64,000 nucleotides of DNA from Pipra filicauda. Its lineage: Eukaryota > Chordata > Aves > Passeriformes > Pipridae. Position numbers and translations under genes: made by a program. The stretch covers positions 1,488,001 through 1,552,000 of the forward strand of contig NW_024103696.1 of NCBI RefSeq assembly GCF_003945595.2. Reading direction: 5' to 3'. Numbering within the stretch: the first letter of the stretch is position 1; each line of letters starts with the position of its first letter. This document shows positions 12,201 to 24,359 of this stretch, piece by piece. Under the pieces are notes generated by a model. It had not been told where the DNA came from, did no database searches, and saw only the letters and a list, made by a program, of their open reading frames with translations.

Positions 12201-14336
12201 GAATTCACTGGTGCTTGGAGGACAACAAACAGATAGAAATTGAAATAGGAAATTGATAAATTCTTAGGACACAGTACACTAATTAAAAAGCAGAAAAAAA
12301 TTACCAATTGAGCAATACAGTTACGGGAGAGTAAATGTCACCATCTTAGTATTTTTCTACTTCTTATGTTTCAAAAAACAAAAAAACCGAAACCAACCAA
12401 AACCAGTCATTAACTTAAGAACCCAACATATGGAGCTACAGTACACAGAGTAGCAGTCCATAATTCCTTAGAAATATACTTATCTTCTTTAATTGTCTTA
12501 AAGCTCCAGAAGTTGTATGTGGAGGTGGTACACAGAGAGAACTGAGAGGAATATAAAAATTATTCCAACTCAGAAGTTGTCTGATGTCTGTTTACTTGAA
12601 TCTGGAGTCAAACTATTACTCATTCCTGGACAGGTTAACAATTTCAGTACTTAACTAAAAATGAACTTCCACCAGCTATGATGCTGGATTTTATATTCAT
12701 ACTACATAAAAAGGGGAAAGGCAAGATCAATGTACTGTAGTTTCTTCAGACCTAAGTATTTTTTTAACTCAGATGTGACTTAGTAAAAAAAAATTGAGTG
12801 TATTTATAAAAACACATAATACCAAATACTGGCATTCTCCCAAAATAAAGAATTTCTCTACATTTGGATTTAAGAGATATTCATTATTATGAATTATTTA
12901 TTCTTAAAAGTTATTAGTTTTTTACTAAGTATGAAAAAAATCTACAGAAATTTTATATGTTACTTAAAATCTAAGGAAAAAGTGTGTTTTCAAATATGAT
13001 CACATATTTTCAAAGCTTGACTAAAAAATAAAAATAACCCATCCTGAGTGGTAAATTTTAAAAATACTTTTTTTTTCAGAGCCTCATTTAGTGAGTTGAA
13101 TAAAATTCTTAGATAATATCCATTTTCATACGTAACTTTCACATGTAATAGGCTAAGTAGATCTGCCTATTGCAATAAATATATTAGGTTTTACTTTATG
13201 AAAACACACACGCACACCAAAATATACATCCACCCATCCATCCACCCATCCATCTGACTATCTATGAAAGAAAGTAATATATCAAACATCTATCCATCAA
13301 GAGTGATGGAAATGCTGCATTTAACTAAGCAAAAATAGTAGATATGTGTTCTCTGCCCTAAATTTATCATCATTCTGTATTGAAAAAAAAAATTTCTCAG
13401 CCTAAAAAATGCCAACCAAATATAGCAAAGATAACATTTGATGCAAGTTGTCATAAACCCAGTGAGTTCAAATGAATGCCTCTTCTTTGCACAAGTTTAT
13501 CTGCTAGTCTTGTGAGTCTTACTGTTCACTCACTCTATGCACTCTATATCCAGTCTTGGGTTTTAAGTACTCGTAGGTTTATTATTTTGAAGGTTCTGAA
13601 ATCAAATACCCCAGTTTCTTGTGAGACATGCACTACCTAACCTAAAATACTATAGCAGTCAATTCTACAGTTGTCTGAGAACCTCTTGTCGTTTCTGCAG
13701 AAGAGGTAGATTTTAAGGTCCATTTCTTTTCCTGGTGTCTATATTAGACTTCTGTGAAATTTTGCTTAGTTTTTGCTGCTTTGACTGAGTTTCTTTTTAG
13801 TACACCTATTACATACTTAGCTGAATTTTATGTGCTTTAGAGTCAGGGAAGTACAAGTCAGTGTATTTCTAGATGTTGGTATAGAATTTCTGTGAGTGTG
13901 AATAACTCCTGATCTGGACTTCCATTTCACTTAAATTTTATAATTCTAATAATAGTGGGAATTTTTCTGCTTGTCAGAAGATTTCTTCAAGTTCTGTAGG
14001 CAAAGGTAAGATTATCTTTGTCCTTTCTGCAGGTAGAAGCAGCCTTAAGAGTCTTGCTGAGGATCAGCACAATTACTTTACTATATATGTACATGATTAC
14101 ATAGCAGGATAACTCTGCATAATAGGGATAAATAAGTGTCATATCAACAGCATCAAAATAAGTTTACACAGTAAGTGAGGTACCACAGCCTTAGACTTTT
14201 CTGGGTCTTCTGCAGAAACTTAGAAAGCTCATCAAATCTCTGTATTCTTAAAGGAAGTAGAGCCATAGTTGTAGAAATCTTGAAGACTTCACAAATATTT
14301 CCTTCCCCTTCTTTCTTTTTATGAGGTGACTTTGCT
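12201..14336. other. No gene seen
   Basis: Very AT-rich. Its only distinct feature is a CATC/CCAT-type microsatellite near 13225-13262. No coding or RNA signal was found. Confidence 0.6.
13225..13262. repeat. (CCAT)n / (CATC)n microsatellite
   Basis: Tandem CCAT and CCAC units following a short CA-rich run. Confidence 0.85.
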
Positions 14337-14492
14337 CATAGAATCACAGAATTATAGAATCATTAAGGCTGAAAAACACTCTTTAAGATCATCAAGTCCA
14401 ATCATTATAGTAACATTGCCAACTCCACCACTAAACTATATCCCTAAGTACCTTTCTACACATCCTTTAAATACCTCTAGGGATGGTGACTC
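14337..14492 (-). mobile_element. CR1 LINE 3' tail
   Basis: On the plus strand it begins 'catagaatcacagaattat', the reverse complement of the tandem CR1 3' tail. It continues 'agatcatcaagtccaatcat' and ends around 'aatacctctagggatggtga'. About 155 bp of the 3' end only. Confidence 0.9.
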
Positions 14493-16139
14493 AAAGCACC
14501 TTATCTCACTTGTGTGCATATGGCATGAGCAGTGAGATGTGCACTCAGGTTAAATGAGTGTAATATGTTACAGCAGTGAAAGGTCATGAATTTGCCTTCT
14601 ACATATGTAGCTCATTAAATTTTAAGTAAAAATGAATTCATATTCAAAACTGTCCAAGACAAGTCTGAAATACAAAATGCTTTTTAAAAATGTAGTTAAC
14701 CTTTAGTACTTATATAAAAAAGGCAGAAAAATGCTCATAATTTTTTCAAACATTTCTTTTTTTTAAATTATATAATCCCTGAGGTGGAATAGATGTGGAA
14801 TAGATACCTCATTGCTTTGTAATTACATTTGCAACTGAAATTATGGACTTTTTCAAAATGCCTTGTGAAAAATAACATAATATTATTTCAAGTAATTAAT
14901 GTTCTATATGTATGTGAAACTGTATATATACACAATAGAAGTATATAGAGAACCTCTGTGAAAAAGGTGTTATTAAAGATAAAATTGGGGATATTTAATT
15001 TATATTGCTGAGTATAGATTTCAAAATACTTACAAGCACTCAGCAGACGCTACTGAGTTTTACAGAAAAGTCTGTAAACATATCAGCATGAAATGCAGTA
15101 TGTTCTCCAGTTCTGAAAACAAGTTAAGGCATGGTATTTCAAGAATCTTTTTTTTTATATATATTTGGTTGTTTTGTTTTGGTTTTTTTTTTTGCTGTTG
15201 TTGTGGGGGTTTTTTTGTTGGTTTTGTTTTTTTTTTTATTTTCATGTAAATATAAGCTTTATACAGATTGTAACTTTCTTAAATTTATTAAAAATGAAAT
15301 AATGTAGGAATTCCGCTATAATAAAGTTTAAAGTAATGTTTGGGGGTTTATGAAAAAAGTGGTATGATGAAATGATACAAGTGCTGTTCCACAGGAATCA
15401 TGACAGAGCAACAGGTGGAGGACAAAGTTTAGCTTGCAAACTGGTTTCCTAAACTCTTGTGCTATAATATAGAAATACCTTGTATGTTTTTATAAAGGAA
15501 TATTCCCATAACAGAAAAGTAGTAGCAGTAAGACTTTCTTTGATGGCTTTACTGCTCTGAAGGAGATTTCCTGAACCAACTCAAAGAGCAGAGCCAGAAT
15601 ACCAAGCATGTAAGTGTTTCATGACTGTAAAGGGAGATGGCATAAGGTGTCCCACTTTTTGACTTTGAAAATCTGTTCCCTATGCAGGTGATGGCAGGGT
15701 GACTATTCTGTTACATGGTGACTTCTGAGATTCTGAAATTTGCTTTTGTTCTCTGCTGGAAGGAAAACAGAAGTCTTTGTAGAGCACAAAATTAGATTGA
15801 TATTGAGGGCAAATCCAGGGCTTTCAGTGTGGGGTGAGTGCTCTTGTCCCCTTGTGTCTGAGGGGTTTTGGATTGTTTTGAATTGAGCAGGATAAGAACC
15901 TGATCCTCAGCCTTCCATGTGTTTGTACCTTAGTCGTCAGATATGAGAGTCTTGTTCTCTTTTTCCACCAACACTGTAACTTAACTGTGAAAACTTTACC
16001 ATGAAAAAGTGCATCTCTGGGAAATACAGTAGAGATGTTAAAGTTGTCATTCAACACAGATGTTCTGGTGAATTCTGATGTTTGCTTCATTAAGGAAAAC
16101 AAGCACTTCTGGACCCTTTGGGAGCATCTTCTTGGTTCT
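14493..16139. other. No gene seen; T/G-rich tract
   Basis: AT-rich. A T/G-rich low-complexity tract (poly-T, GTTTT and GTTG runs) lies at 15147-15242. No gene signal was found. Confidence 0.55.
15147..15242. repeat. T/G-rich low-complexity tract
   Basis: Poly-T runs broken by TG, TTG and GGGGG. The lysine- and glutamine-rich minus-strand open frame over it is an artefact of composition. Confidence 0.85.
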
Positions 16140-17096
16140 CAGCCCAAATACTCCTGGAAAAGCTGGTAGCCCATGGCTTGGACAAGTGTACCCTCTCCTG
16201 GATTAGGAGCTGGCTGGAGGGTCGGGCCCAGAGAGTGCTGGTGAATGGAGCTGCATCCAGCTGGCAGCCGGTCACCAGTGGTGTTCCCCAGGGGTCTGTG
16301 TTGGGTCCAGTCCTGTTTAATATCTTTGTTGATGATTTAGATGAGGGGATTGAGTCCATCATCAGCAAATTTGCTGATGACACCAAATGGGAGGGAGTGT
16401 CGACCTGCTGGAAGGCAGGAGGGCTCTGCAGAGGGATCTGGACAGACTTGAGAGATGGGCTGATTCCAATGGGATGAAGTTCAATAAAGCCAAGTGCCGG
16501 GTCCTGCATTTGGCCACAACAACCCCCTGCAGCGCTACAGGCTGGGCACAGAGTGGCTGGAAGCAGCCAGGCAGAAAGGGACCTGGGGGTACTAATTGAC
16601 AGGAAGCTCAACATGAGCCAACAGTGTGCCCAGTTGGCCAAGAAGGCCAATGGGATCTTGTCCTGTATCAAAAATAGCGTGGCCAGCAGGAGCAGGGAAG
16701 TGATCCTTCCCCTGTACTCTGCGTTGGTGAGGCCACACCTTGAGTATTGTGTTCAGTTCTGGGCCCCTCAGTTCAGGAAGGATATTGAGGTGCTCGGGTG
16801 AGAATAATTAAGTGCTATGGGGAGAGGCTGAGGGAGCTGGGGTTGTTAGATCAGAGGTGACCTCATCACCGTCTATAACTCCTTTCTAACTCTTCTCTTC
16901 AGCAATTTAAGCTCCGCCAGGGGAAATTTAAGTTGGATATCAGGAGAAATACAGATTTCTGCTGGTTGGAGATTTTTAAACGCAGATTGGACGTGGCACT
17001 GAGTGCCATGATCTAGTAAATGGACTGGATTTGGACCAAGGGTTGGACTCGATGATCTCGGAGGTCTTTTCCAACCCAATCGATTCTATGATTCTA
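16140..17096 (+). mobile_element. CR1 LINE with readable reverse transcriptase segment
   Basis: A 5'-truncated CR1 starting inside the reverse transcriptase. The plus-strand frame at 16118-16477 shows [20 protein letters not shown], the motif-B box [17 protein letters not shown] and the catalytic motif-C box FADDTK. Two overlapping frames follow (16387-16599 and 16553-16801) with [28 protein letters not shown] and [20 protein letters not shown], so the frame shifts twice. After 16799 the C-terminal region is shortened by several internal deletions. The element ends 'cgattctatgattctata', the canonical CR1 tail. Among the CR1 copies here its protein is the least eroded. The 193-codon minus-strand frame is its antisense shadow. 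Confidence 0.95.
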
Positions 17097-20000
17097 TAAA
17101 TACAGGCACAGAAAGGATATGCAGCAGAGAAGAATGGATTAAAAATTTTGCACATGTGAAATGTCTTTATTTGTCTTTATTATTTTATTTTTTTTAAGTA
17201 TAAAATGTGTTTCTTCCCCTTATGAGCAGCAGGATGGCATAGTGGTATAGTTCTGAAATAATTATTATTTTTTTAATAAACTGCTTTCTTAACTTCTTTC
17301 CTTATAAGCTAGATTTCCTTTGTGGTTTTCAATATAAAAGCAAAACCTTCAAATGAAGAAGTATCAGTCTTACCCTTCCATAGAAAATCAATATCCTTTG
17401 TGGTTTCTTCTTCTGCTTACTTAGACTTTGTCAAATGTATAATATACCCCAGAAAGCCCTTCAGGTGTTCAATTATTGTTTTACTGCAAGCACAAAAAAT
17501 GGCAAAATGCGTTTTTATTTGACAAATGAAAAAAGAGAACTTGGGCACTTAATTATAGTGCACTGAAAATGTAAATGCTTGAGGGCTTTTATCAGTATTT
17601 TTGGTACTTTTTTTTTTTTCAGGAGAAACGTATGATAGAACAAATCTCTCTATTTAAAGGCAAAGGGGGGCTGCTTTGCCCACTAGGTAAACTCATGTCT
17701 GGTGCAAATGCCTGTTCACCCAGATTTTTAAATACTAGCAAATTGAATACTAGTAGAGTTCTAAAGAAGAAAATCCTGCTGCCAACCAAAACCAAGAATA
17801 TGGCTTCAATTAAACTCCAGCAATTAGGTTCATTGTGTTAAATGCACAGTTTCAGAGCTGACTATTTTTCTCTGTCTCTTTACCCAATTTACTGCATTTT
17901 GAGTTGTAACACCATATGGTTATGGAAAGCTTCTTTAAGACAAAGAAATAAAAAAATTGTGATCTTGTACTAAAGCCAATCTAAGTTGTCCTGAACCAGT
18001 ATATAGAAGAACTTCTGTGGCATTTTAAAATAAAAACAAATAATAATTTAACGTTATTACTCTACAACTCATAAAAAAATGAGATTGTTTATTTTATGTA
18101 TACAATGGGAGATGACAATATGCTACTCCAAATAATAAAAATACAGAGAGGCAAATTGGATATTTATTCTTGCAGAGTATGAACAAAGGAGTACTCTCAT
18201 AGGAAATGAAAAGTAACAAATGTAAAATTTATGAAATAAAACATGATTTTTGCTTGTTTCTTGTTTTTCACAAAATGTCTGTCAGATTTTTCAAGTAACT
18301 AGATCAAACAAACTACTATCAATATCAACTTTTTTTTTAAGTGAATGTTGATAACATTCACTTAATAACTTCTAACATGAGACAGGTAAGTAGTAATTTT
18401 GCACTATATTGAGAAATTCCTAGGGTTTTTTTTTTTTTTGTGTGTGGGGGTGACTTTAAGGTTTTAGAGTACTGGGGGGTTTTAATATCGTGTGTAAACA
18501 GACAACCAGATTAGCTGGCTATTGTTCTTGTCTAGTATATTTTTTCTTATAGTCTTATAAAAAAATCTCATTTTCCTTTTCTCTTTAACATTCAGTTTCC
18601 AGAAAGCAACACCAAAGTTTATTGAAAGAATTTGGAGTCAGTGGGAATGCAATTAAACTAAATCAAAATTGTTTCTTTCCTTCCACTAAATAAAACTAAC
18701 CTTTCCAAATCCCTGGGATTTTAGTAGTGAAATATATATTGGGAAAAAGAAAATCTGCATATTCATTAGAGAAACAAAACCAACTGATAAAAAGGACCTA
18801 TTTCTTCACTTTGCTGTAAAAATTTTAATCCAGAGTAAATAATCCAGATTTATAATTTTTTATAATTTATATTTTGTTTCACTTCATAAATTTTGTAATT
18901 ATTCTGAAAGAAAAATGCTGTAATTAATCAGAGGAATCCAAAGAAGAACATTCAATAATATGATTCATATGCCAAGCTTATTGGACATAATTAGTGTGAT
19001 TTGGCTTTTTCATTGTGGGCAAGTCACAGTGACATACAAAGAATGTACTACAATCATGGTATGAATTTTTGAAATTTCAGTGAAGAAATTAGTTTTCAGT
19101 ATACTTTTTATGTTGTAACAATTTCTTAGATGGTTCAGAGCAATCACTAATCTCTTACCTATTTCTGGTGATAAAAACTGTAAATGTAGGGAATGATTTC
19201 ATTTTTCCTTGGCTGGGTATCACAAAAGGCTACTTGTGGATGTCAGCAAAGCACAGATATAAGACTAGTTCTCAGGAAAATAGGTTTAGAATAGATTCTA
19301 AGTTGCTATACAGCCCCTCCCCTTATCATAATGTGAGTTATAGACAATTTTTCTTATCACATGGTCATGGAAAGCTTCCCTCATGGAGAGTCATGGCTTT
19401 TTCAGGCAAACTATTCTAGTAGGTTTTGGAGTAGTGAGCTTAGCTAGGCTCACAGACAGTTTTATATGCGAAGTCTGAAGTGCTACTAAATTGTCTTATG
19501 TATTAAATCCCAAACATGTTCCACTCTGAAAGGCAGCACTTTGGCAGTTAAATACTATTCAGCTGGTTCCTTGGCTTCCATAGCTAATAAAAACCTCAGA
19601 GACCTTTGCTCATCAGCTTGATCTCAGATATATATTCAGTATCTACTTTCTTAATTTCTACTTTTTCCGTGCAATTTCTGCTTTCAATTACATAATCGAA
19701 ACCCAAATTCTGTGCTTTGATAAAGTAAAATGTGTTGGTTGCATTTCAAATTTTTAGCATTACCAATTAACCCATACTTTAGAAATCATAATTTATTTCA
19801 CTGTAATAATCTACCTAAATAAATTAGATTTGAAGACAAATCTTTTTGTCTTGAATATTTGATTTTCAAGCATTCCACAAAGCTGCAATTTAGATCAGAG
19901 GCTGATAGTAACACATGGCAGAAAAAAAGAAGAAATGTTTTCTTACAGTTATTGTCCAGTGCCTGTTTGTCAGAGGGTAAAACCCATATATTTTTCATCA

Positions 20001-21357
20001 TATCTTTGGTCTGGCCACAGAATTTTTGCCCTCATTTTCATGGATGACATCAACAAGCTGCCAGATACGTCCTATCACATGCAGTTGGTAAGCCAGTATT
20101 TTTAATGTTGAAGTTCCTTACTAAACCCTTAGCCATTTAGAGAACAAAAAATAAAAAGAAAGGTTTTATAAAGACTGACATACTTTGTTTATACTTAAGA
20201 AAAATCATTTTGAGAGAAAGGGAAAAACAGCACTAGGAAACACCTGAAATCTTAACAGATGCATGATGAGCTATTTTAAGGTGATTTTTTTTTATTTGTT
20301 CCCCACAAATCACAGACAGTCTGTATCACATAAAAGATTCACTTGTCTGTTTTGATTTTACAATGGCTGTTGGTGGGTTCATCTGGAGGAAGGGTTATAA
20401 TCACAGGGACATAAGAATAGACATATTATTTTCACATATCCTGTGTCTGACAGTGCCTTGTGTTCTTGAAATTTGTGAAATGGCTACAGGAACATTGATA
20501 ATTCTCACATTACCCATCAACTTATAGGTATAGGAAGTTTCTGGGCTGGTGTTTGGATGTAGCATTAAATGATGATCTTTAAATGATTTTTTGTTGCTAC
20601 ATCTAATTCCATTAAAGTACATAATTTATATATGTATTTTGATCCTTTATACTCTATGGCAATAAGTTTTGTCAGTCAGGTGTGTCCAATGCAAAAAAGG
20701 CTCTCCTTTTTTTCCTTTAAAATGTCCCCCTAGGTTAGAATATCCTTAGAGAATAAATAGTTACTCCCTACTCATTTTTTTTCAGTTGTGTCCATGATGT
20801 TATGTATACCTTTCATAAATATATTCTAATAATTTTTTTACAGAAGAGTGCATCCTAATTTATTTAATCAAAACTTAATTAAAATGTTGATTATCTATGT
20901 AATCTTTCTCTGTACCTTCTTTAGTTTACTTTTGGGATAGAAAAAAGAGGACTACAGAAAGAATATTGCAATGGAAAGAGATAAAATGGTGTAGTAGAGC
21001 TTACTGTTTTGGGTTTTTTTCTTTCTCTTAAAAATCTTAGTGTTTTGTGTTTGCTGCCTTAACTGCTACTGATCACAAAGCTGGTGATTTCATACAATAA
21101 TCCAGATCTATTTCTTGATCCATAATTTAAATCTTTAAATCATATGTCTCTAAGTATATGTGTTTTATAGAGGCTGTTAATGATGTTGACCATTATATCT
21201 GATAATTTGTAGTGAAAATTTGAAAACAAATCCAAACCTTAGATTTTCTATTTCAATCTACAGAAAAAAGTCATCTCTCAAACTACCCTGAAACCAGGTC
21301 TTCCTTAGAAAAGACTATATATGATTTTACAGCTCCCTGAGAACTAACGGACCAGCA
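17097..21357. other. No gene seen
   Basis: AT-rich with homopolymer runs (T at 17609-17620 and 18427-18440). Open frames of 60-90 codons have no recognisable content. Confidence 0.55.
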
Positions 21358-22949
21358 CTCTATAATATTGACAGTGACAGGGACAGTGGGATTGAATGTA
21401 CCCTTGACAAGTTTGCAGATGACACCAAGCCGTGTGGTGCTGTCCTAGTTAGGACAACTGAGACCAGTTCATCAGGGTATGGGTGTAACCCAAAACTGTA
21501 TATTCTATAGCCTTCCATGCCATTTCCCAGAAACTGTTATCAATGAACCATTTACACCCTCTGCCCATAGAGCCTGACTCCTCAGGCTATAAACTAGGTG
21601 TTAAGAGGCCTGTAAGACAGGAGGATGCTCCTGTCCTCACACCCTTTGTGGAACTCCCCGCCCTGAGGGAAGTGCTGAGCATTCCTGCCTGAACTGCAGG
21701 ATATATAATCTTGGAGTCTTGGAACATTTGGAACCACTCTGTGGGATCCAGAGAAGGACTGCGGCTCATCGCTCTCAAACAGACTTGGATCACCACCCTA
21801 TACTGGACTCCAATCACCACTTTTGACCAGACTGCAACAGCTCTCCCACCAGCAGGTTCTTCCCCTCTCCCTTTACTTTGGACTCAAGCGGGGCCCAAGG
21901 AACACCACGTTGTTCATGCCCCAGGGTACTGGGTTATACATTTGGGTTTTGTGGGTTAAGACCAATTGTTTGTTTGTATGATTGTACTTACTGTATTATT
22001 TTAGTAAATTGTTATTCTGACTTATAATCTCTCCTTTGAGTTGAGTTCACTTCCCCTGCTGGTTAACTCTTAAACCAGCACAGGTGCACTTGACATGCTG
22101 GAGGGAACAGTCACCATCCAGAGGGACCTTGACACGCTCAAGAGGTGCACCTCTTGAAGGTACGAGGTGCAAGGTGTGAGGTGCAAACCTCATCAAGTCC
22201 CACAAGGCCAAGTGCAAGGTCTTGCACATGGATTGGGGCAATCCCAAACACGAGTACAGGATGGGTGGAGAATGGATTGAGACTATCCTTGGGGAGAGGG
22301 ACTTGGGAGTGTTTGTGGACCAAAATCTCAATATGACCCTGCTTGCAGCCCAGAAGGCCAACTGCATCCTTGGCTGCATCAAGAGAAGCAAGGCCAGCAG
22401 GCAGAGGGAGATGATTCTGCCCCTCTACTCTGCTCTTGTTAGACTTCACTTGGAGTACTGCATCCAGCTGTGGGCTCCCAACATAAGACAGATGTTAACC
22501 TCTTGAAATGAGTCTAGAGGAGAGCCACTAAGTTAATCACAGGGTTGGAGCACCTCTCCTATGAAGACAGGCTGAGAGAGCTGAGGTTTTTCAGCCAGTA
22601 AAAGTCTTCAGGGAGGTCTTGTATCAGCCTTCCAGTACCTAAAGGGGGACTACAAGAAGGCTGGAGAGGGACTTTTCTTGAGGATATGTAGTAATAAAAC
22701 AAGAGGGAATAACCTTAAGCTGAAGAAGGGTAGATTTAAATGAGATATTAGAGGAAATTCTTTATTTTGAGGTTGGTGAGGCACTGGAACAGGTTGCCCC
22801 ATCCCTGGAAATATTCAAGACCAGGTTGGATGGGACTTGGTGCAACCTGGTCTAGTGGAAGGTGTCCCTTTCCATGGCAGGGAGTTTGGAACAAGGTGAT
22901 CTTTATGGTCCCTTCCTGACCTAAACATTTTATGTTTCTATTATTCTAA
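21358..22949 (+). mobile_element. CR1 LINE interrupted by a solo LTR
   Basis: A CR1 in two blocks, 21358-21440 and 22083-22949, separated by an LTR. The first block holds 'attgacagtgacagggacag' and the frame encoding TLDKFADDTK. The second resumes mid-gene with 'gacatgctggagggaacagt' and carries the C-terminal region: [20 protein letters not shown] then VRLHLEYCIQLWAPN (frame 22222-22506). It then runs to the 3' UTR 'ctggtctagtggaaggtgtc' and a decayed tail 'tgtttctattattcta'. Several stops and frameshifts are present. Confidence 0.92.
21441..22082 (+). mobile_element. Solo LTR inserted in CR1, with perfect 5-bp target duplication
   Basis: A 642-bp element with termini TGTCCTAGTT...TTAAACCAGCACA that are partly inverted repeats. 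It is flanked by GGTGC at 21436-21440 and 22083-22087. A TATA-like 'ggatatataatc' lies at about 21690. The sequence is LTR-like with no retroviral genes. Removing it rejoins the CR1 frame region. ERVL-class integration with a 5-bp duplication is likely. The 77- and 82-codon open frames inside it are not genes. Confidence 0.9.
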
Positions 22950-23849
22950 GAGAAAATATATAATATTTTGAAGGCAAAAGAAGAAAAAGCTTCAACCTGC
23001 TTGATTTGGCAAGAGACTGAAATGGCAAGAGACATTTAGTACAAGTGAGGCGGGTTCAGCATCCCACCCCTTATCTGCTATTTAATGCTGAGCTGTGCAA
23101 ACCTGTGTCTAGCATTGTAAGCATTTCTAATACACTATGGCAAATTTAAGGTAGGATGGCTGACTGGTAGTTTAAAAAACAACTCTCATCTCACCTTTGC
23201 TTTTCTGTTAGTTTTACCTTGTACCTGGGATGTATGCTTGGTGATGTAGCAATTTGGATCTAGCAACAGCAAGTCAGGATATTTCTGAAATGGTGTGCAC
23301 ACTTGGGACTGGGAACAGGATAATATCAGGAGTGATAAGTGGTCATGATATTATGGCTGTAGTGTGACTCACAGATACTCGATGGTTTATTTTATAATGA
23401 TGGGAAGAGTCTGAGGTCATTATCCAGTAGAAACAGAGGAACTGAGCAGATTTCAGATGCCTCAAGGACTGTGGAAAGAATAGCTTCTGTTGAAGAGAAG
23501 AAAATGATGAAATTTTAACAATGATTTGATTCAAATTTTCTAGACTTAAGCAAGCTCAAAGCTAGCTTCTATTTTTTTAAAGCTAAAATAAAGCAGGCAA
23601 TAGTCAGAGGATTGGAAGGGTATGCTCAGAGATCTGAGTTTTCTAGGTGTCAGTCCAGACTCCAACAACATCATGTTTATTTGCAACATATTTAGTCCTA
23701 CTTTTCATAGGCATTGAATCATCTTTACAGTTAATGAAAAAAAAATAATCAGCTGATGTTGGAAACTTCTGCTATAGGGACAGCTTTACAACAAAGTAGA
23801 GATTTCCATACTGAGGTACATATGCTACCGTGACACCTATTGAAAAAGT
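22950..23849. other. No gene seen
   Basis: No recognisable coding, RNA or repeat content. Confidence 0.5.
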
Positions 23850-24359
23850 GTTGCCTGCGGATTTAAGGAGATGATCCTTTACCTCTGCTCAGCACTGATG
23901 AGACATATCTGGAGTGCTATGTCCAGTTCTGAGCTTGCTGATACAAGGGAGGTATGAACAATGGAGACTCCAAGAGAGTAGAACAAGTCCAGCAAACGAG
24001 AACTAAGACATTGAAGGACTAGAGCACCTGACATAGGAGGGTAGATATAGGACTATTCATCCTGGAGAAAAGAAGGCTCGGGGGAACCCTATCAATGTGT
24101 AAAAATAACTGATGGGAGGAGTAAAGAAGATGAAGAAAAACTATGCTTGCAGGTGGCCAGTGATAGGACAAGAGGCAATTCTATTTAAACATAAACTTCT
24201 TCTCCATGACTGTGGCCGAACACTGGAACAGGTTGTCCTGAGAGTCACTGTCTGTGCACATTCTCAAAACCCAACTAGACACAGTCTGGGCAACCTGCTG
24301 TACGGTACCATACTTATGCAAAAGGGTTGGATTAGATGATCACTATTCAGTGATTCTCC
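23850..24359 (+). mobile_element. Eroded CR1 LINE 3' fragment
   Basis: Strongly diverged CR1. It shows 'atgatcctttacctctgctc', 'ctggagtgctatgtccagtt', 'tggccagtgataggacaaga', 'cactggaacaggttgtcctg' and 'gggttggattagatgatcac', in the order expected for the CR1 C-terminus and 3' UTR. No frame is intact. Confidence 0.85.

Noticed and set aside
13225..13262. Possible CRISPR-like or satellite array
   Set aside because: A simple tetranucleotide microsatellite without spacers; the genome is vertebrate.
16090..16671. 193-codon minus-strand open frame
   Set aside because: Exact antisense of the CR1 reverse transcriptase region on the plus strand.
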